Shown: positions 48,436-58,747 of the stretch, in pieces
How positions within the stretch are numbered: position 1 is the stretch's first letter
How the letters are laid out: each line of letters begins with the position of its first letter
NCBI RefSeq assembly: GCF_000614125.1
Contig: NZ_BAKJ01000003.1
Location: 124,001-188,000 of the forward strand
Reading direction: 5' to 3'
DNA: 64,000 nt
Origin: Bacteroides rodentium JCM 16496
GTDB lineage: Bacteria; Bacteroidota; Bacteroidia; Bacteroidales; Bacteroidaceae
Notes under the pieces: generated by a model
What the model was told of the DNA's origin: nothing
Databases searched by the model: none
What the model saw: the letters and a program-made list of their open reading frames with translations, nothing else
Program-made: the position numbers and the translations under genes

Positions 48436-49691
48436 TCAATCTCTCCTGAAAATATCTCTTGTATAGACCTTATTCTCCACATCATCAAGGCAAGCATCAT
48501 AGCGGTTGGCGATAATGGCTTGGCTTTGTGCCTTGAATGCGACAAGATTATTCACCACCTTGCTTCCGAAAAATGTACTGCCGTTTTCCAATGTCGGCTC
48601 ATAGATGATGACTTCCGCACCTTTCGCCTTGATTCGCTTCATCACCCCTTGGATGGAGGACTGACGGAAATTGTCGCTGTTCGACTTCATGGTCAGGCGA
48701 TAGACACCTACAACACACTTATTTTCCTTGTTGGGATTGAAATCGCCACGATTGTAATAGTCATAATAACCCGCCTTGTTCAATACCCTGTCTGCAATGA
48801 AATCCTTGCGGGTACGGTTACTCTCTACAATGGCCTGTATCAGATTTTCCGGCACATCGGCATAGTTGGCAAGCAATTGCTTCGTGTCTTTGGGCAGGCA
48901 ATAGCTCCATAGCCAAACGATGGGTTATTGTAATGCGTACCGATACGGGGGTCAAGGCTTACACCGTTGATGATGGCTTGGGTGTCCAATCCTTTCATTT
49001 CGGCGTAGGTGTCCAACTCGTTGAAGTAGCTCACACGCAGGGCGAGATAGGTATTGGCGAAGAGTTTCACGGCTTCCGCTTCGGTCAAGCCTATGAAAAG
49101 CGTATCAATGTTTTCTTTTATCGCTCCTTCCTGCAACAAGGCTGCAAAAGTATGTGCAGCTTCGTCCAAACGGGCATCGCCCTCCGGTCTGCCCACAATG
49201 ATGCGGCTGGGATAGAGGTTGTCATACAAAGCCTTGCTTTCTCGAAGGAACTCCGGCGAGAATATCACGTTCCCGGTATCGAGCTTCTTGCGCACGCTTT
49301 CGGTATAACCTACGGGAATTGTACTCTTGATGACCATGATAGCGTTAGGATTGACACTTTTCACTAACTCAATCACTTCTTCCACGTGGCTTGTGTCGAA
49401 ATAGTTCTTCACAGGGTCGTAGTTGGTGGGAGTGGCTATCACCACAAAGTCGGCATCCCTGTAAGCTGCTGCACCATCAAGGGTTGCCATGAGATTCAGC
49501 GGCTTTTCCGCCAAATATTTACCAATATATTCATCTTGTATAGGTGATTTCCGCTGATTGATCAGTTTCACCTTTTCGGGAATGACATCCACGGCTATCA
49601 CCTGATGGTGTTGTGCCAACAGCGTGGCAATGCTCATCCCAACGTAGCCCGTTCCGGCCACGGCAATCTTGATTTCTTTATTCGTTTTCAT
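48436..49691 (-). CDS. ugd: UDP-glucose 6-dehydrogenase (one apparent frameshift)
   Basis: UDP-glucose dehydrogenase makes UDP-glucuronate with two NAD. The N-terminal NAD loop is [29 protein letters not shown] and FSPEFLRES follow. The family end is [11 protein letters not shown]. The frame is lost at the catalytic motif: the sequence reads GGAGCTATTGCC near 48905-48912, where one more G would give GYGGYCLPKD with the catalytic cysteine. If the deletion were real, the enzyme would lose its active site. A full length of about 418 residues is normal after correction. Confidence 0.9.
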
Positions 49692-49711
49692 ATTCTTGGA
49701 TTTTATACTTG

Positions 49712-49779
49712 CTTCACCACCGAAAGTATATCTTACTTTCTTATCGAAGTAGTACTTACTTTGTCATCGAAGTATATCT
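49712..49779. repeat. Three imperfect direct repeats beside the amidase remnant
   Basis: Three copies of a roughly 23-base unit, each starting (A)TCGAAGTA or a close variant (ACCGAAAGTATATCTT, ATCGAAGTAGTACTTAC, ATCGAAGTATATCTTC), lie end to end. They abut the amidase remnant and may mark a recombination or insertion scar. Confidence 0.55.
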
Positions 49780-49790
49780 TCTCCGTACGC

Positions 49791-50006
49791 ATGGAGTATG
49801 TGGGAGGGCTTGCCCGTGACTGCAAGACACCCTGCTACACCAATACCGATGCGCAGAAGGCGGCGTTGAGAAAGTTGCTCGATAACTTGCATAAGTGTTA
49901 TTCGAGAACGTTGATTGCAGGTATCTCCGACCTCGACCCGAAAAAGCCCTGTTGTCCGGGCTTTGATGCGAATAAGGAATATCGTGACCTTGAGCCTGTT
50001 GTCTGA
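49791..50006 (+). pseudogene. Remnant of an N-acetylmuramoyl-L-alanine amidase
   Basis: On the plus strand, opposite to the operon, a 71-codon frame reads MEYVGGLARDCKTPCYTNTD, then AQKAALRKLLDNLHK, and ends with a motif like GISDLDPKKP and CPGFDANKEY. These match the C-terminal part of the amidase_2 proteins common in Bacteroides, where a GHRDL metal-binding motif is normal; here the corresponding position reads GISDL, so the His-Arg is lost. No N-terminal half remains. It sits in the 366-base gap between rfbB and ugd. Confidence 0.75.
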
Positions 50007-50058
50007 TTCGTATTGACTCGAACATCCGATTTGTGGTAATTTTTGTTTGTATAGGATA

Positions 50059-51194
50059 TCAACCTTTGTATATCTCCTCATAATACTTCTCATACTCACC
50101 ACTAGTGATGTCGTCCATCCATTCCTGATGTTCTAAATACCATCGGACGGTCTTTTCAATCCCCTCTTCAAACTGGAGGCTTGGTTCCCAACCCATTTCC
50201 TTTTGCAGTTTGGAAGAGTCGATGGAATAGCGCATATCGTGTCCCTTACGGTCGGTCACGAAAGTAATTAAATCGAGGGAATAACCTTCGGGCTTGCTTA
50301 ACAGCCTGTCCATTGTCTTTATAATAACCTTTATGATATCAATGTTCTTCCATTCATTGAAACCACCGATATTGTACGAGTTTCCCACTTTCCCCTTATG
50401 AAAGATGATGTCGATAGCACGGGCATGGTCTTCAACATAAAGCCAGTCGCGCACGTTTTCTCCCTTACCATACACAGGCAACGGTTTGCGATGACGAATG
50501 TTGTTGATGAATAGGGGTATCAGTTTTTCAGGGAATTGGTACGGACCATAGTTATTGGAACAATTGGTTACAATAGTGGGCATACCGTAAGTGTCGTGAT
50601 AAGCCCGTACAAAGTGGTCGCTGCTTGCCTTGCTCGCCGAATAGGGTGAGTGAGGATTGTATTTCGTCGTTTCGTAGAAGAAATCGTCACCGTAGGCCAA
50701 ATGATGCTCCGATGAAGATGCAGTTGCCGTAAATGGAGCTTGATACCTTCAGGACGGTTCATCTCCAATGCGCCATATACCTCATCAGTGGATATATGAT
50801 AGAAGAGTTTACCCTCGTACTTCTCCGGCGAAGACTCCCAATAGAGTTTGGATGCTTGCAACAGAGACAGTGTCCCCATTACATTGGTTCGGGCGAATAT
50901 AAATGGATCTTTAATGCTGCGATCCACATGGCTTTCAGCCGCCAAGTGGATGATACCGTCCACTTGTTCCTCTTGCATCAGTTTATAGAAAGCATCGAAG
51001 TCGCAGATGTCCATCCTCACGAACTTGTAGTTGGGTTTATCTTCCACATCTTTCAGGTTAGCTAAGTTTCCGGCGTATGTCAACTTATCCAAGTTGATAA
51101 TGTTGTACTCCGGATATTTGTTTACGAATAAGCGTACCACATGGCTACCGATAAAGCCGGCTCCCCCGGTGATGACGATATTTCTCTTTCTCAT
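50059..51194 (-). CDS. rfbB: dTDP-glucose 4,6-dehydratase (one apparent frameshift)
   Basis: Second step of dTDP-rhamnose synthesis. The NAD loop [14 protein letters not shown] and [12 protein letters not shown] are in the first frame; HISTDEVYG precedes the break. The second frame has [15 protein letters not shown] with the catalytic Tyr-Lys, and [14 protein letters not shown]. The frame shifts at about 50735; adding one C gives [20 protein letters not shown] and a length of about 378 residues. The gene abuts rfbD by one base. The enzyme is likely intact in the organism. Confidence 0.94.
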
Positions 51195-51195
51195 T

Positions 51196-52107
51196 TTATT
51201 CCGATTTTTTCATATTGTTGATACATTGTTTCAGCGATTCTGTCCAATAAGGAATCCTTATTCCAAAAGTCTCCTTAATTTTTGTCTTGTCGAGGACTGA
51301 ATATGAAGGACGTGTCACCGGGCTGGAAAACTCGTTGCTATGGCAGGGCTGTATGTCACAAACAGTTGTGCCGTTGTATTCAGCTATCATCTTGGTGAAA
51401 TCATACCACGAACAAACGCCCTCGTTGGAATAGTGATAGATGCCCGTCTTGCCATATCGTTCGAATGCTCGCTCCCGGCTGTAATCGGCCAATACGCATT
51501 GAATGGCATTGGCCAAATCAAGGGCGTATGTCGGTGTACCAGTCTGGTCGAATACCACTTCCAGTTGTGGCTTGGTAGCCGTCAGATTCATCATCGTCTT
51601 ACAGAAGTTCTTACCGAACTCGCTGTAAAGCCAAGCCGTACGGATAATGACATGTTTGCAACCGGTAGCCTGTATTTTCTGTTCGCCATGCAGTTTGGTC
51701 AAACCATATACTCCCGTAGGTGTTCCTTTTTGATCCTCCTTGCAAGGTACGTTATAAGGCTCTTTGCCAAACACATAATCAGTAGAAATCTGTACCAACA
51801 GCCCATTGACTTCCTTCATCGCTTTTGCAAGATTCTCGGGTGCTACTGCATTGAGTTTCTCTGCCAGCGCCTCGTTACTCTCGGCTGCATCCACATTGGT
51901 ATAGGCGGCACAGTTCACGACAACATCCACACGGCTATCCGTCACCATTCTGCGGACTGCTTCCAAGTCAGTAATATCCAAGTGGAGTGTTGTAACCCTT
52001 TCCGGTTGATTGACATCGGTAAAAATATAGTGGTCGTTGCTATCACGAGCAACCATGCGCATTTCATTGCCCAACTGTCCGTTGGCTCCTGTAACAAGTA
52101 TATTCAT
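51196..52107 (-). CDS. rfbD: dTDP-4-dehydrorhamnose reductase
   Basis: A 303-residue NADPH-dependent reductase that completes dTDP-L-rhamnose. Motifs: VTGANGQLGNEMR at the N-terminus, STDYVFGKEPYNVPCKED, and the YGLTKLHGEQKI region with the catalytic Tyr and Lys. Intact. It follows rfbC with a two-base gap and runs into rfbB one base away. Confidence 0.95.
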   Translation of the reverse strand: MNILVTGANGQLGNEMRMVARDSNDHYIFTDVNQPERVTTLHLDITDLEAVRRMVTDSRVDVVVNCAAYTNVDAAESNEALAEKLNAVAPENLAKAMKEVNGLLVQISTDYVFGKEPYNVPCKEDQKGTPTGVYGLTKLHGEQKIQATGCKHVIIRTAWLYSEFGKNFCKTMMNLTATKPQLEVVFDQTGTPTYALDLANAIQCVLADYSRERAFERYGKTGIYHYSNEGVCSWYDFTKMIAEYNGTTVCDIQPCHSNEFSSPVTRPSYSVLDKTKIKETFGIRIPYWTESLKQCINNMKKSE

Positions 52108-52109
52108 GA

Positions 52110-52691
52110 TTATTCGGACTCGGGATATAGGTTAATGTTGTAATCAAACGGGGAATTAAAGTCCTTCAGGCAACCGTGTCTGACGTCTTTTTCGGAAAGA
52201 ATAGCCTTCTCCACCGGGATCTGCCAGTTTATGCCTAAAGTTTCGTCCTTGATACTTATGCCTCCGTCCGCTTCCGGTGTATAGAAATTGTCACACTTAT
52301 ACTGGAATACGGCTATTTCACTCAACACGGAGAAACCGTGTGCAAAGCCGCGGGGCACAAAGAACTGCCGATGGTTCCATTCACTCAGTTCCACAGCCAC
52401 ATGCTGTCCGTAAGTGGGGCTACCCTTGCGAATATCGACCGCCACATCCAAGACACGTCCTTTTACACAACGCACCAGTTTACTTTGCGTAAAAGGCGGG
52501 CGTTGGAAATGTAATCCACGTATCACGCCGTAGGAGGACATACTCTCATTGTCCTGTACGAAGTCGATTTTTCGTATCTTCTCTTCAAACTCCCGTTGCG
52601 AGAACGACTCAAAGAAATAACCACGGGCATCCCTAAACACCTTGGGTTCAAGGATAACCACACCGTCTATACTTGTCTGAATGACTTCCAT
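52110..52691 (-). CDS. rfbC: dTDP-4-dehydrorhamnose 3,5-epimerase
   Basis: A 193-residue cupin-fold epimerase. Motifs are FFESFSQREFEEKI, VQDNESMSSYGVIRGLHFQR, RCVKGRVLDVAVDIR and FVPRGFAHGFSVLSE, including the catalytic His and the product-binding residues. Length is normal. It lies 27 bases after rfbA in the same operon. Confidence 0.95.
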   Translation of the reverse strand: MEVIQTSIDGVVILEPKVFRDARGYFFESFSQREFEEKIRKIDFVQDNESMSSYGVIRGLHFQRPPFTQSKLVRCVKGRVLDVAVDIRKGSPTYGQHVAVELSEWNHRQFFVPRGFAHGFSVLSEIAVFQYKCDNFYTPEADGGISIKDETLGINWQIPVEKAILSEKDVRHGCLKDFNSPFDYNINLYPESE

Positions 52692-52718
52692 TATTATTGT
52701 TTCAAACGATATTCTCTT

Positions 52719-53624
52719 TTAATCCAAATTACCTTTTCTGGTACGATCCACCTCTTCAATCACTTTCAACAGATATTGCCCGTATGGATTCTTCGACATC
52801 GATTGAGCCAACTGCTGCATCTTCTCGCGGTCAATCCATCCTTTGCGGTAGGCGATACCCTCCAAACAAGCCACTTTCAATCCTTGCCGTTTCTCGATCA
52901 CTTCGATATAGGTAGATGCTTCCGACAAGGAGTCATGGGTACCTGTATCGAGCCAGGCAAATCCTCTGCCCAAAGTCTGTACCTTCAGTTCTTTATCCTC
53001 CAGAAACTGCTGGTTCACGGTTGTAATTTCCAGCTCTCCACGTGCCGACGGCTTGATATGCCTGGCTACATCCACCACCTTGTTTGGGTAGAAATAAAGC
53101 CCTACCACCGCATAGTTGGATTTCGGCTGTCTTGGTTTTTCCTCTATGGAGAGACAATTACCGTTTACGTCAAACTCAGCTACGCCGTAGCGATCCGGAT
53201 CATTCACTCGGTAGCCGAACACCGTTGCTTTATGTTCCTCTTCTGCTGTGTATACGGCATCACGCAACAAAGCGGTAAATCCGTTCCCATGGAAAATGTT
53301 GTCGCCCAACACGAGGCAGACGGAATCATTCCCGATGAACTTTTCTCCGATAAGGAAGGCTTGTGCCAGCCCGTCTGGAGAGGGTTGCTCGGCATATTCG
53401 AAATGTACGCCATAATCCGAACCGTCACCCAGAAGCCGTTTGAAGCCCGGCAGATCGTAAGGAGTAGAAATGATTAAAATTTCCCGAATATCAGCCAACA
53501 TCAAAACGGAGATGGGATAATATACCATCGGTTTATCAAAAATAGGAAGCAATTGTTTGCTCACACCTTTAGTAATAGGATAAAGACGGGAGCCGGAGCC
53601 TCCGGCTAAAACAATTCCTTTCAT
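52719..53624 (-). CDS. rfbA: Glucose-1-phosphate thymidylyltransferase
   Basis: A 301-residue nucleotidyltransferase making dTDP-glucose. Motifs: [18 protein letters not shown] with the nucleotide-binding loop, [25 protein letters not shown] with the metal-binding Asp, and [13 protein letters not shown]. It begins the dTDP-rhamnose set (rfbA, rfbC, rfbD, rfbB in transcription order). Intact. Confidence 0.96.
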   Translation of the reverse strand: MKGIVLAGGSGSRLYPITKGVSKQLLPIFDKPMVYYPISVLMLADIREILIISTPYDLPGFKRLLGDGSDYGVHFEYAEQPSPDGLAQAFLIGEKFIGNDSVCLVLGDNIFHGNGFTALLRDAVYTAEEEHKATVFGYRVNDPDRYGVAEFDVNGNCLSIEEKPRQPKSNYAVVGLYFYPNKVVDVARHIKPSARGELEITTVNQQFLEDKELKVQTLGRGFAWLDTGTHDSLSEASTYIEVIEKRQGLKVACLEGIAYRKGWIDREKMQQLAQSMSKNPYGQYLLKVIEEVDRTRKGNLD

Positions 53625-53656
53625 TGAATTTTATGTTATATTTATATTCAGATAAT

Positions 53657-54017
53657 CTAATCGAAAAAATTTTGCGGGAACAACAATCCTACAACTCCCA
53701 ATGGTAAAAGTATGAGACAGAAGATCCATAATATCTGCGGATGTTTATACTCCGCACCGGATATTTTCCGGAATAAAGTCAATGCGGCGATACCACCCAA
53801 TATTAAATAGATATTTGAAATGTAGATAATTCCGTCATACGTCTGGCTGGCAAAGAATGAACAAATCCCCCCCCCTGCGATTGTGGAAAAGATGAATAAC
53901 TAAATGATCGTTGGCAAATGCATTTTCTCCAGAAAGCCCATAACCGACAAATAAATACTTATTCCGCACAAGGCACAGAGAACAATCAGCAGAAGCCAAG
54001 AATTAATAGTATCTCCA
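53657..54017 (-). pseudogene. Broken small membrane protein gene
   Basis: From the ATG at 54015-54017 the frame reads MEILLILG. With one base added near 53994-53997 it continues LLLIVLCALCGISIYLSVMG and, past an in-frame TAG at 53900-53902, goes on to a hydrophobic protein of about 118 residues ending FPQNFFD at 53657. It has about four membrane helices. A G9 run (53867-53875) stays in frame and encodes three glycines. It lies in the export half of the capsule operon. The stop codon makes it probably non-functional unless there are further errors. Family unknown. Confidence 0.55.
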
Positions 54018-54032
54018 TCGTTTTATATTAGA

Positions 54033-54391
54033 TTATATTTTATAAACTTCAGGTATTTTGCCTTTCAGCGTTTTTACCCAGCCTCTATATGCATCCATAG
54101 TTATTTTCTCCGGCATTCTGATTCTGATATAAGAATCGTCTGTTCCGGTGATGTAGGTCGTCTTTTGCAACAACTGCATAAGTACTTTCTTTGCTATTAT
54201 CAGACACGGCATTTGCATTTCTTTGGAGAAACTCTGCAAAGTATTATAATCGTTTGATTTACAGAATAACATTAATCCGTATGCAGAAAAGCCGTATGCG
54301 CACCATATTCACCTATTGATTCATTATAATACAGATTGATAAATGAACCATCGTTTCTATATTCGTTTATTGTTATAGTTTGGCTATCCAT
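54033..54391 (-). CDS. Small hypothetical capsule-operon protein (one apparent frameshift)
   Basis: The ATG at 54389-54391 opens the frame MDSQTITINEYRNDG, YYNESIGEYGA. One base missing near 54298-54302 shifts it into the frame carrying AYGFSAYGLMLFCKSND and ending LKGKIPEVYKI at 54033. The restored protein has about 119 residues, with no membrane helix. It lies between the phosphatase and the rfbA group. I do not recognise the family; it does not resemble UpxZ. Confidence 0.6.
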
Positions 54392-54410
54392 AGTTGCATT
54401 AATAATCTGA

Positions 54411-55106
54411 CTATAAATCAAGCAGTTTTTGTACGTTTCTTGTAACACCCGTGCAAATGAACTTTTGAAATATACTGTAACTGTGAATGTCTGTCCCTAT
54501 ATAAGCAATAGCCTGTTCTCTTAATAGCAACATGGCCTTCTTCTTAATCCGATTGCCATACATACCCGCTATTGACGGAAGATTAAGCTGGAATTTCACA
54601 CCCATGTCTTTTAGCTGTCGGTAATCTGATTCACCCATATAAACATAACGCTCCGGATGGGCGAGAACGGGGTGGTATCCTTTAGATTTGATACGAAGCA
54701 GGATATTTTTCAATCCCATTGGAGGACTGAAATAAGAGGTTTCCACCAACAGGTGGTCGCCATTCTCGCCTAAAGGTAGCAGGTCATTCTTTCCCAGCCG
54801 TTCCTCAAAGAGATTGTCAAGCATGTTTTCCGCTGCAAGGTGCAGTTGCACGCCACCTGTGTAAGCAGCCTGCAATTCTGCAAAACGGTCGCGAAGATGG
54901 GCAGTCGTATTGGGAATGTCTTCCATGATGTGTGGTGTGAGCCATACGGATTTGATCCCTTGCTCCTCATACAAACGTAGAATTTCCAAAGATTCGTCCA
55001 TCGTTTGTACACCGTCATCCACGCCCGGAAGAATATGTGAATGATAGTCTGTAAAACCGATTAGCTTTATTATATTTTGTTTTTCCCTTTTCTTAAAAAA
55101 CCACAT
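54411..55106 (-). CDS. PHP-family protein-tyrosine phosphatase (CpsB/YwqE-like)
   Basis: A 231-residue phosphatase with the PHP metal-binding motifs in order: DYHSHILPGVDDGVQ, TPHIMED, HLAAENM, LAHPERYVYM and GTDIHSY. Such enzymes dephosphorylate the tyrosine-rich tail of the Wzc-type kinase and so tune chain length and export. The kinase gene lies about 380 bases upstream in the same operon. Intact. Confidence 0.92.
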   Translation of the reverse strand: MWFFKKREKQNIIKLIGFTDYHSHILPGVDDGVQTMDESLEILRLYEEQGIKSVWLTPHIMEDIPNTTAHLRDRFAELQAAYTGGVQLHLAAENMLDNLFEERLGKNDLLPLGENGDHLLVETSYFSPPMGLKNILLRIKSKGYHPVLAHPERYVYMGESDYRQLKDMGVKFQLNLPSIAGMYGNRIKKKAMLLLREQAIAYIGTDIHSYSIFQKFICTGVTRNVQKLLDL

Positions 55107-55195
55107 ATAATGACATAAAACTTTTTAATCATTCCCGATTCCACATGACATATATGCGGAATCCGGAAATGAATTGATTGTCCCGGTGATAAACT

Positions 55196-55430
55196 TCACC
55201 AACAGTTTCGCTTGCCGAAATGATTTATCAACCCGGCCCCAACACAAGCTAAACCGATACAGATAGCGCCGCAGGAGGACAGATAAATCCACCAGCCAAT
55301 ACTCCGGTTTTGTTGCGGCAACCACACCGACTCCTTTGGTAATCAATGCTGTTTTACCAAATACACCTACAGTAACCATACCCGCACCGAATAAGGTCGC
55401 TTTGTCTTCTGTAAAATCGTTCTGTGCCAT
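55196..55430 (-). CDS. Small membrane protein between Wzc and the phosphatase (one apparent frameshift)
   Basis: The frame from 55430 begins MAQNDFTEDKATLFGAGMVT. One missing A near 55308-55311 then leads to NRSIGWWIYLSSCGAICIG, LACVGAGLINHFGK and a stop at 55196. The restored product of about 78 residues has one or two hydrophobic helices. Uncorrected, the frame would run on without membrane character to 55125. The family is not recognised. The location suggests a role in export or regulation of the kinase. Confidence 0.6.
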
Positions 55431-55490
55431 AGTTGTGATTTTTAGTGAAACAATAGGGAAATCAAATTTACATTCTTGTTTTGCGTCTAA

Positions 55491-57929
55491 TTACCTGACA
55501 ACCAACCATTTATCCCACCGCTGTTTTTCATCGGAGCCATAGTGATATCCTGAACCGTAACCATAGTGATAACCATACCGATAGCCATAACGGTATCCGT
55601 AGCGGCCACCGCTTCCCTCGGTTCCATTCAGGATCAGGGACATGTTCTTGTATTTCTTCTCCTCGTAGATTTTCTCCAGTTCGACGAGCATACTCCGTTC
55701 GAGCAATCCTGCGCGAATCACGAAGATGGTCCGGTCGGCCAGCTTCTCGATAATCTGCGTGTCGGCCACCAGTTCAATGGGCGGACAGTCAATCAGCACA
55801 TAGTCGTACTGTTCCCTTACGGTATCGATTGCCTGCTTCAACCGCTCGTCGAACAACAGTTCCGTTGGGTTTGGAGGAATTGTTCCTACGGGTAGTATAT
55901 CCATAGATTTCTGCTTCGGATCGGGTACGATGATCTCGTTCAGGTTGTCGATACGGCCTCCCAGATAGTCGCTCAATCCCTTAATAGGAGAGTCGACATA
56001 GGCTGACGCAGAACCGTGGCGCAGGTCACCATCTATAACAAGTACTTTCTTCCCTTTGATGGCAAGGCTCACGGCGATATTCATAGTCAGAAACGATTTG
56101 CCGCTGCCCGGATTGAAGGAAGTTACGAGGATAACATTCGATCTATTGTCCTTACCGGTCATGAATTCCAGGTTAGTACGCAATACACGGAATGCCTCGT
56201 TGATGACGTCACGGCTGCCCTCTTTGACGACAACGGCCTTGACTTCCTGCGGTTTCTTCCCGAATATCCCTTTCTTCCTTCTCACGAACAGCGGAATTTC
56301 ACCGATGAACGGTGCGGTTACATTCTCCAGATCTTTCCTTCCCCGTACGCGGGTATTCATATTCTCGCGCATAAAGATAATGACTACTGGAATAAACAGC
56401 CCCAGAGCAAATGCGACCATAAAGATGTTTTTACGCACAGGGGAGGTCGGCAACATGCTACCATGCGGCGGGGTGACAATGCGGGTATTATAGGCGGTAA
56501 ATGCCTGCGAGAGTTCATTCTCTTCACGCTTCTGCAACAGAAACAGGTAAAGAGCCTCCTTTACCTTCTGCTGGCGTTCCACTGACAGCAGGTATTTAGC
56601 CTGCGTGGGATTGGCTGCTATACGTGATGTTGTCTGTTGCTCCGTTTGCCGCAAACTTTTTATCTGCGAATTCAAGGTTACTATCTGATTGTCGATAGAC
56701 CTGATTATCGCCTCTCGCATGGAAGCCAGGGCCTGATCCATATCCACAACCAGCGGGTTTTCCGTGCTGCTGTTCGCAACCAGACTGTTGCGCTGCAACA
56801 GTTGTTTGTTGTATTCGGCGATTTGCGACTCTATATTGGCACTCTCTATGCCGGAATTGGCCGGGAGCAACTGCGTTCGGTTGGCATCGTTGGCCAGATA
56901 GTTCCGGATGTAACGGGTCATGTAGATCTGGTTGTTTAGCGCTAAAATTTGGGCGTTCGTCTGGCTGCTCTGCGCCATGTACATGCTCGAAGCCGCCTGC
57001 ACGTCGGGCAACAGGTGTTCTGACTTGTAAGAGGAAATATCCTCGTCCACGTTGCCCAACTCCTGTTCGATTACGCCCAATCGCTCGTTAATGAACATCG
57101 AAGTGCTGACGGCAATCTGATTCTTGTCCTTCACCCAGTTTTCATTATAAATGGAAATCAACGTACTCAATACATCCTCCGCCCGTTGGATGGAATTATC
57201 CTTGAATGACAGGTCAATAACCGACGCCTTCTCGTTGTTCAACGAGACAGACAAGTTGGACGCATAGGAGTCCACGGTATTATACAAGCTGGATTTGCCC
57301 ACATATAATGTGTATGTCTCGCCGTTCACATAATTGGGCGTTGTATGGATAATGATTTTCCCTAACGGCGTAGTGATGGAATCGAGCAAGCGCCCCTTTA
57401 TATCCATCCCGTCAAGTTCCGTCCCGTTACGTGTAAAGTCGGATAAGAGTAACGTGCTGTCTGGTTGTACATCCAATGTAAAACCGGCCGATTCGTTTTC
57501 AGGCAAGTCACTTATCGTCACATCCACAGGCAATGTAAGCCCATAGGCTACCTGACGGTGAAATTTTCCCGGAACGAAGTAATTCATATCCAAACGCAAC
57601 CGTTTAACCACCTCGGTCATTAAAGCCGGCGACTGAAAGGTGACAAGTTCATTATTCACGTTGGTATTGGACTGGAACAATCCGAACTCCGAGAAGGATT
57701 CCAAATCCGAGGAAACTGACTTGCCTTTGGAATCCTCTTTGATCAATACTGAAGCGGTGCGTGTATATACAGCAGGAGTACGTAACAGATAGACGGTAGC
57801 GACACCGACCGTTACCACTAAAGACAAGACGAACCACTGCCACTTCATGAGACACAGGTACAACAGATCCTGTATCCGCAGGAAATCATCTGGCTGTCCC
57901 GGTTTCGTATTCTTTTGATTTACGACCAT
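55491..57929 (-). CDS. Wzc-like chain-length determinant and tyrosine autokinase
   Basis: An 812-residue inner-membrane protein. The N-terminal Wzz domain is bounded by helices near residues 30-50 and 505-525 (PVRKNIFMVAFALGLFIP). A cytoplasmic BY-kinase follows with Walker A NPGSGKSFLTMNIA, Walker A' VIDGDLRHGSAS and Walker B YVLIDCPP. The tail has a long tyrosine-rich cluster (about twelve Tyr alternating with Gly, Arg and His) for autophosphorylation. It couples polymerisation to export with the outer-membrane Wza partner. The PHP phosphatase downstream should reverse the phosphorylation. Intact. Confidence 0.95.
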   Translation of the reverse strand: MVVNQKNTKPGQPDDFLRIQDLLYLCLMKWQWFVLSLVVTVGVATVYLLRTPAVYTRTASVLIKEDSKGKSVSSDLESFSEFGLFQSNTNVNNELVTFQSPALMTEVVKRLRLDMNYFVPGKFHRQVAYGLTLPVDVTISDLPENESAGFTLDVQPDSTLLLSDFTRNGTELDGMDIKGRLLDSITTPLGKIIIHTTPNYVNGETYTLYVGKSSLYNTVDSYASNLSVSLNNEKASVIDLSFKDNSIQRAEDVLSTLISIYNENWVKDKNQIAVSTSMFINERLGVIEQELGNVDEDISSYKSEHLLPDVQAASSMYMAQSSQTNAQILALNNQIYMTRYIRNYLANDANRTQLLPANSGIESANIESQIAEYNKQLLQRNSLVANSSTENPLVVDMDQALASMREAIIRSIDNQIVTLNSQIKSLRQTEQQTTSRIAANPTQAKYLLSVERQQKVKEALYLFLLQKREENELSQAFTAYNTRIVTPPHGSMLPTSPVRKNIFMVAFALGLFIPVVIIFMRENMNTRVRGRKDLENVTAPFIGEIPLFVRRKKGIFGKKPQEVKAVVVKEGSRDVINEAFRVLRTNLEFMTGKDNRSNVILVTSFNPGSGKSFLTMNIAVSLAIKGKKVLVIDGDLRHGSASAYVDSPIKGLSDYLGGRIDNLNEIIVPDPKQKSMDILPVGTIPPNPTELLFDERLKQAIDTVREQYDYVLIDCPPIELVADTQIIEKLADRTIFVIRAGLLERSMLVELEKIYEEKKYKNMSLILNGTEGSGGRYGYRYGYRYGYHYGYGSGYHYGSDEKQRWDKWLVVR

Positions 57930-57943
57930 ATCTGATTCTATAT

Positions 57944-58734
57944 TTATTTCACAATTAATACGGTAATGGTAGTCAGCAGCGAGGCTAACGACATCCAGAA
58001 AGAGGCAGAACGGACGTTATTGCCATTGACAGTCGCCTGCCGTGCTTTCATTGAGTTAGGTTCCACATAAACTATATCGTTCTGCTGCAAATAATACACG
58101 GGAGAGGCATAAAGGTCATATCCCGAATTTAAGTTAACCTGATACAATGTCTTTTTGCCGTTTTCCTCCCGTTGTACCAGCACGTTCTCCCGTTTCCCAT
58201 AGACGGTAAGATCCCCGGCCATACTTAAAGCGTCCAAAAGTGTCAGCTTGTCCTTGTCGATATTGAAACGTCCGGGTTTGGCAACCTCACCTAACACGGA
58301 AACGGTCAGGTTCATGAATTCCACCGTAACAACAGGGTCTTTCACGAGGTTCTTCGAAACCAGTTCCCCTTTTATGTACGCCGCGATCTCCTCGCGTGTC
58401 ATTCCCGCCACATGGATATGTCCCAGCACAGGAAAATCAATGTTTCCATCCTTGTTTACAGTATATCCCGATATCCCCTGACTGTTGGATGTACCGATAT
58501 CGTACCGATCTGTCGGGAAATAATCGGAAGATTGAAAAGATCCATCAACAAGGGGTCCTTGCTGTTGACTAGTATGGAAATCTTGTCTTCGGGACGTATC
58601 CGAATTTCCAGCGGATTCAGAACCTGCTCTGCCATACCCGGTTTCAGGTCCGTAAAATAAGCGACTTTCGGCGTGGCACATGATCCCAACAAGAAAGCCA
58701 CGGTCAATAAGAATAAAATGTATCTGATTTTCAT
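57944..58734 (-). CDS. Wza-like polysaccharide export lipoprotein (one apparent frameshift)
   Basis: Outer-membrane exporter of about 264 residues. The signal peptide ends in the lipobox LGSCA (MKIRYILFLLTVAFLLGSC). The Poly_export domain has LEIRIRPEDKISILV and, after the break, GYTVNKDGNIDFPVLGHI. The SLBB-type region follows (LTVSVLGEVAKPGRFNID), with ALSMAGDLTVYGKRENVLV. A C-terminal helix (ASFWMSLASLLTTITVLIV) ends the protein. One base missing near 58490-58500 splits the frames. It abuts the Wzc gene, as expected for the export pair. Confidence 0.9.
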
Positions 58735-58747
58735 ATTTCATTGATTT

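Noticed and set aside
48327..48545. Separate 72-codon gene at the ugd end
   Set aside because: Its first half overlaps conserved ugd codons in another frame; only the last part looks protein-like, so it is noted as a possible remnant.
49712..49779. Possible CRISPR array from the direct repeats near ugd
   Set aside because: Only three imperfect units without spacers and no cas genes.
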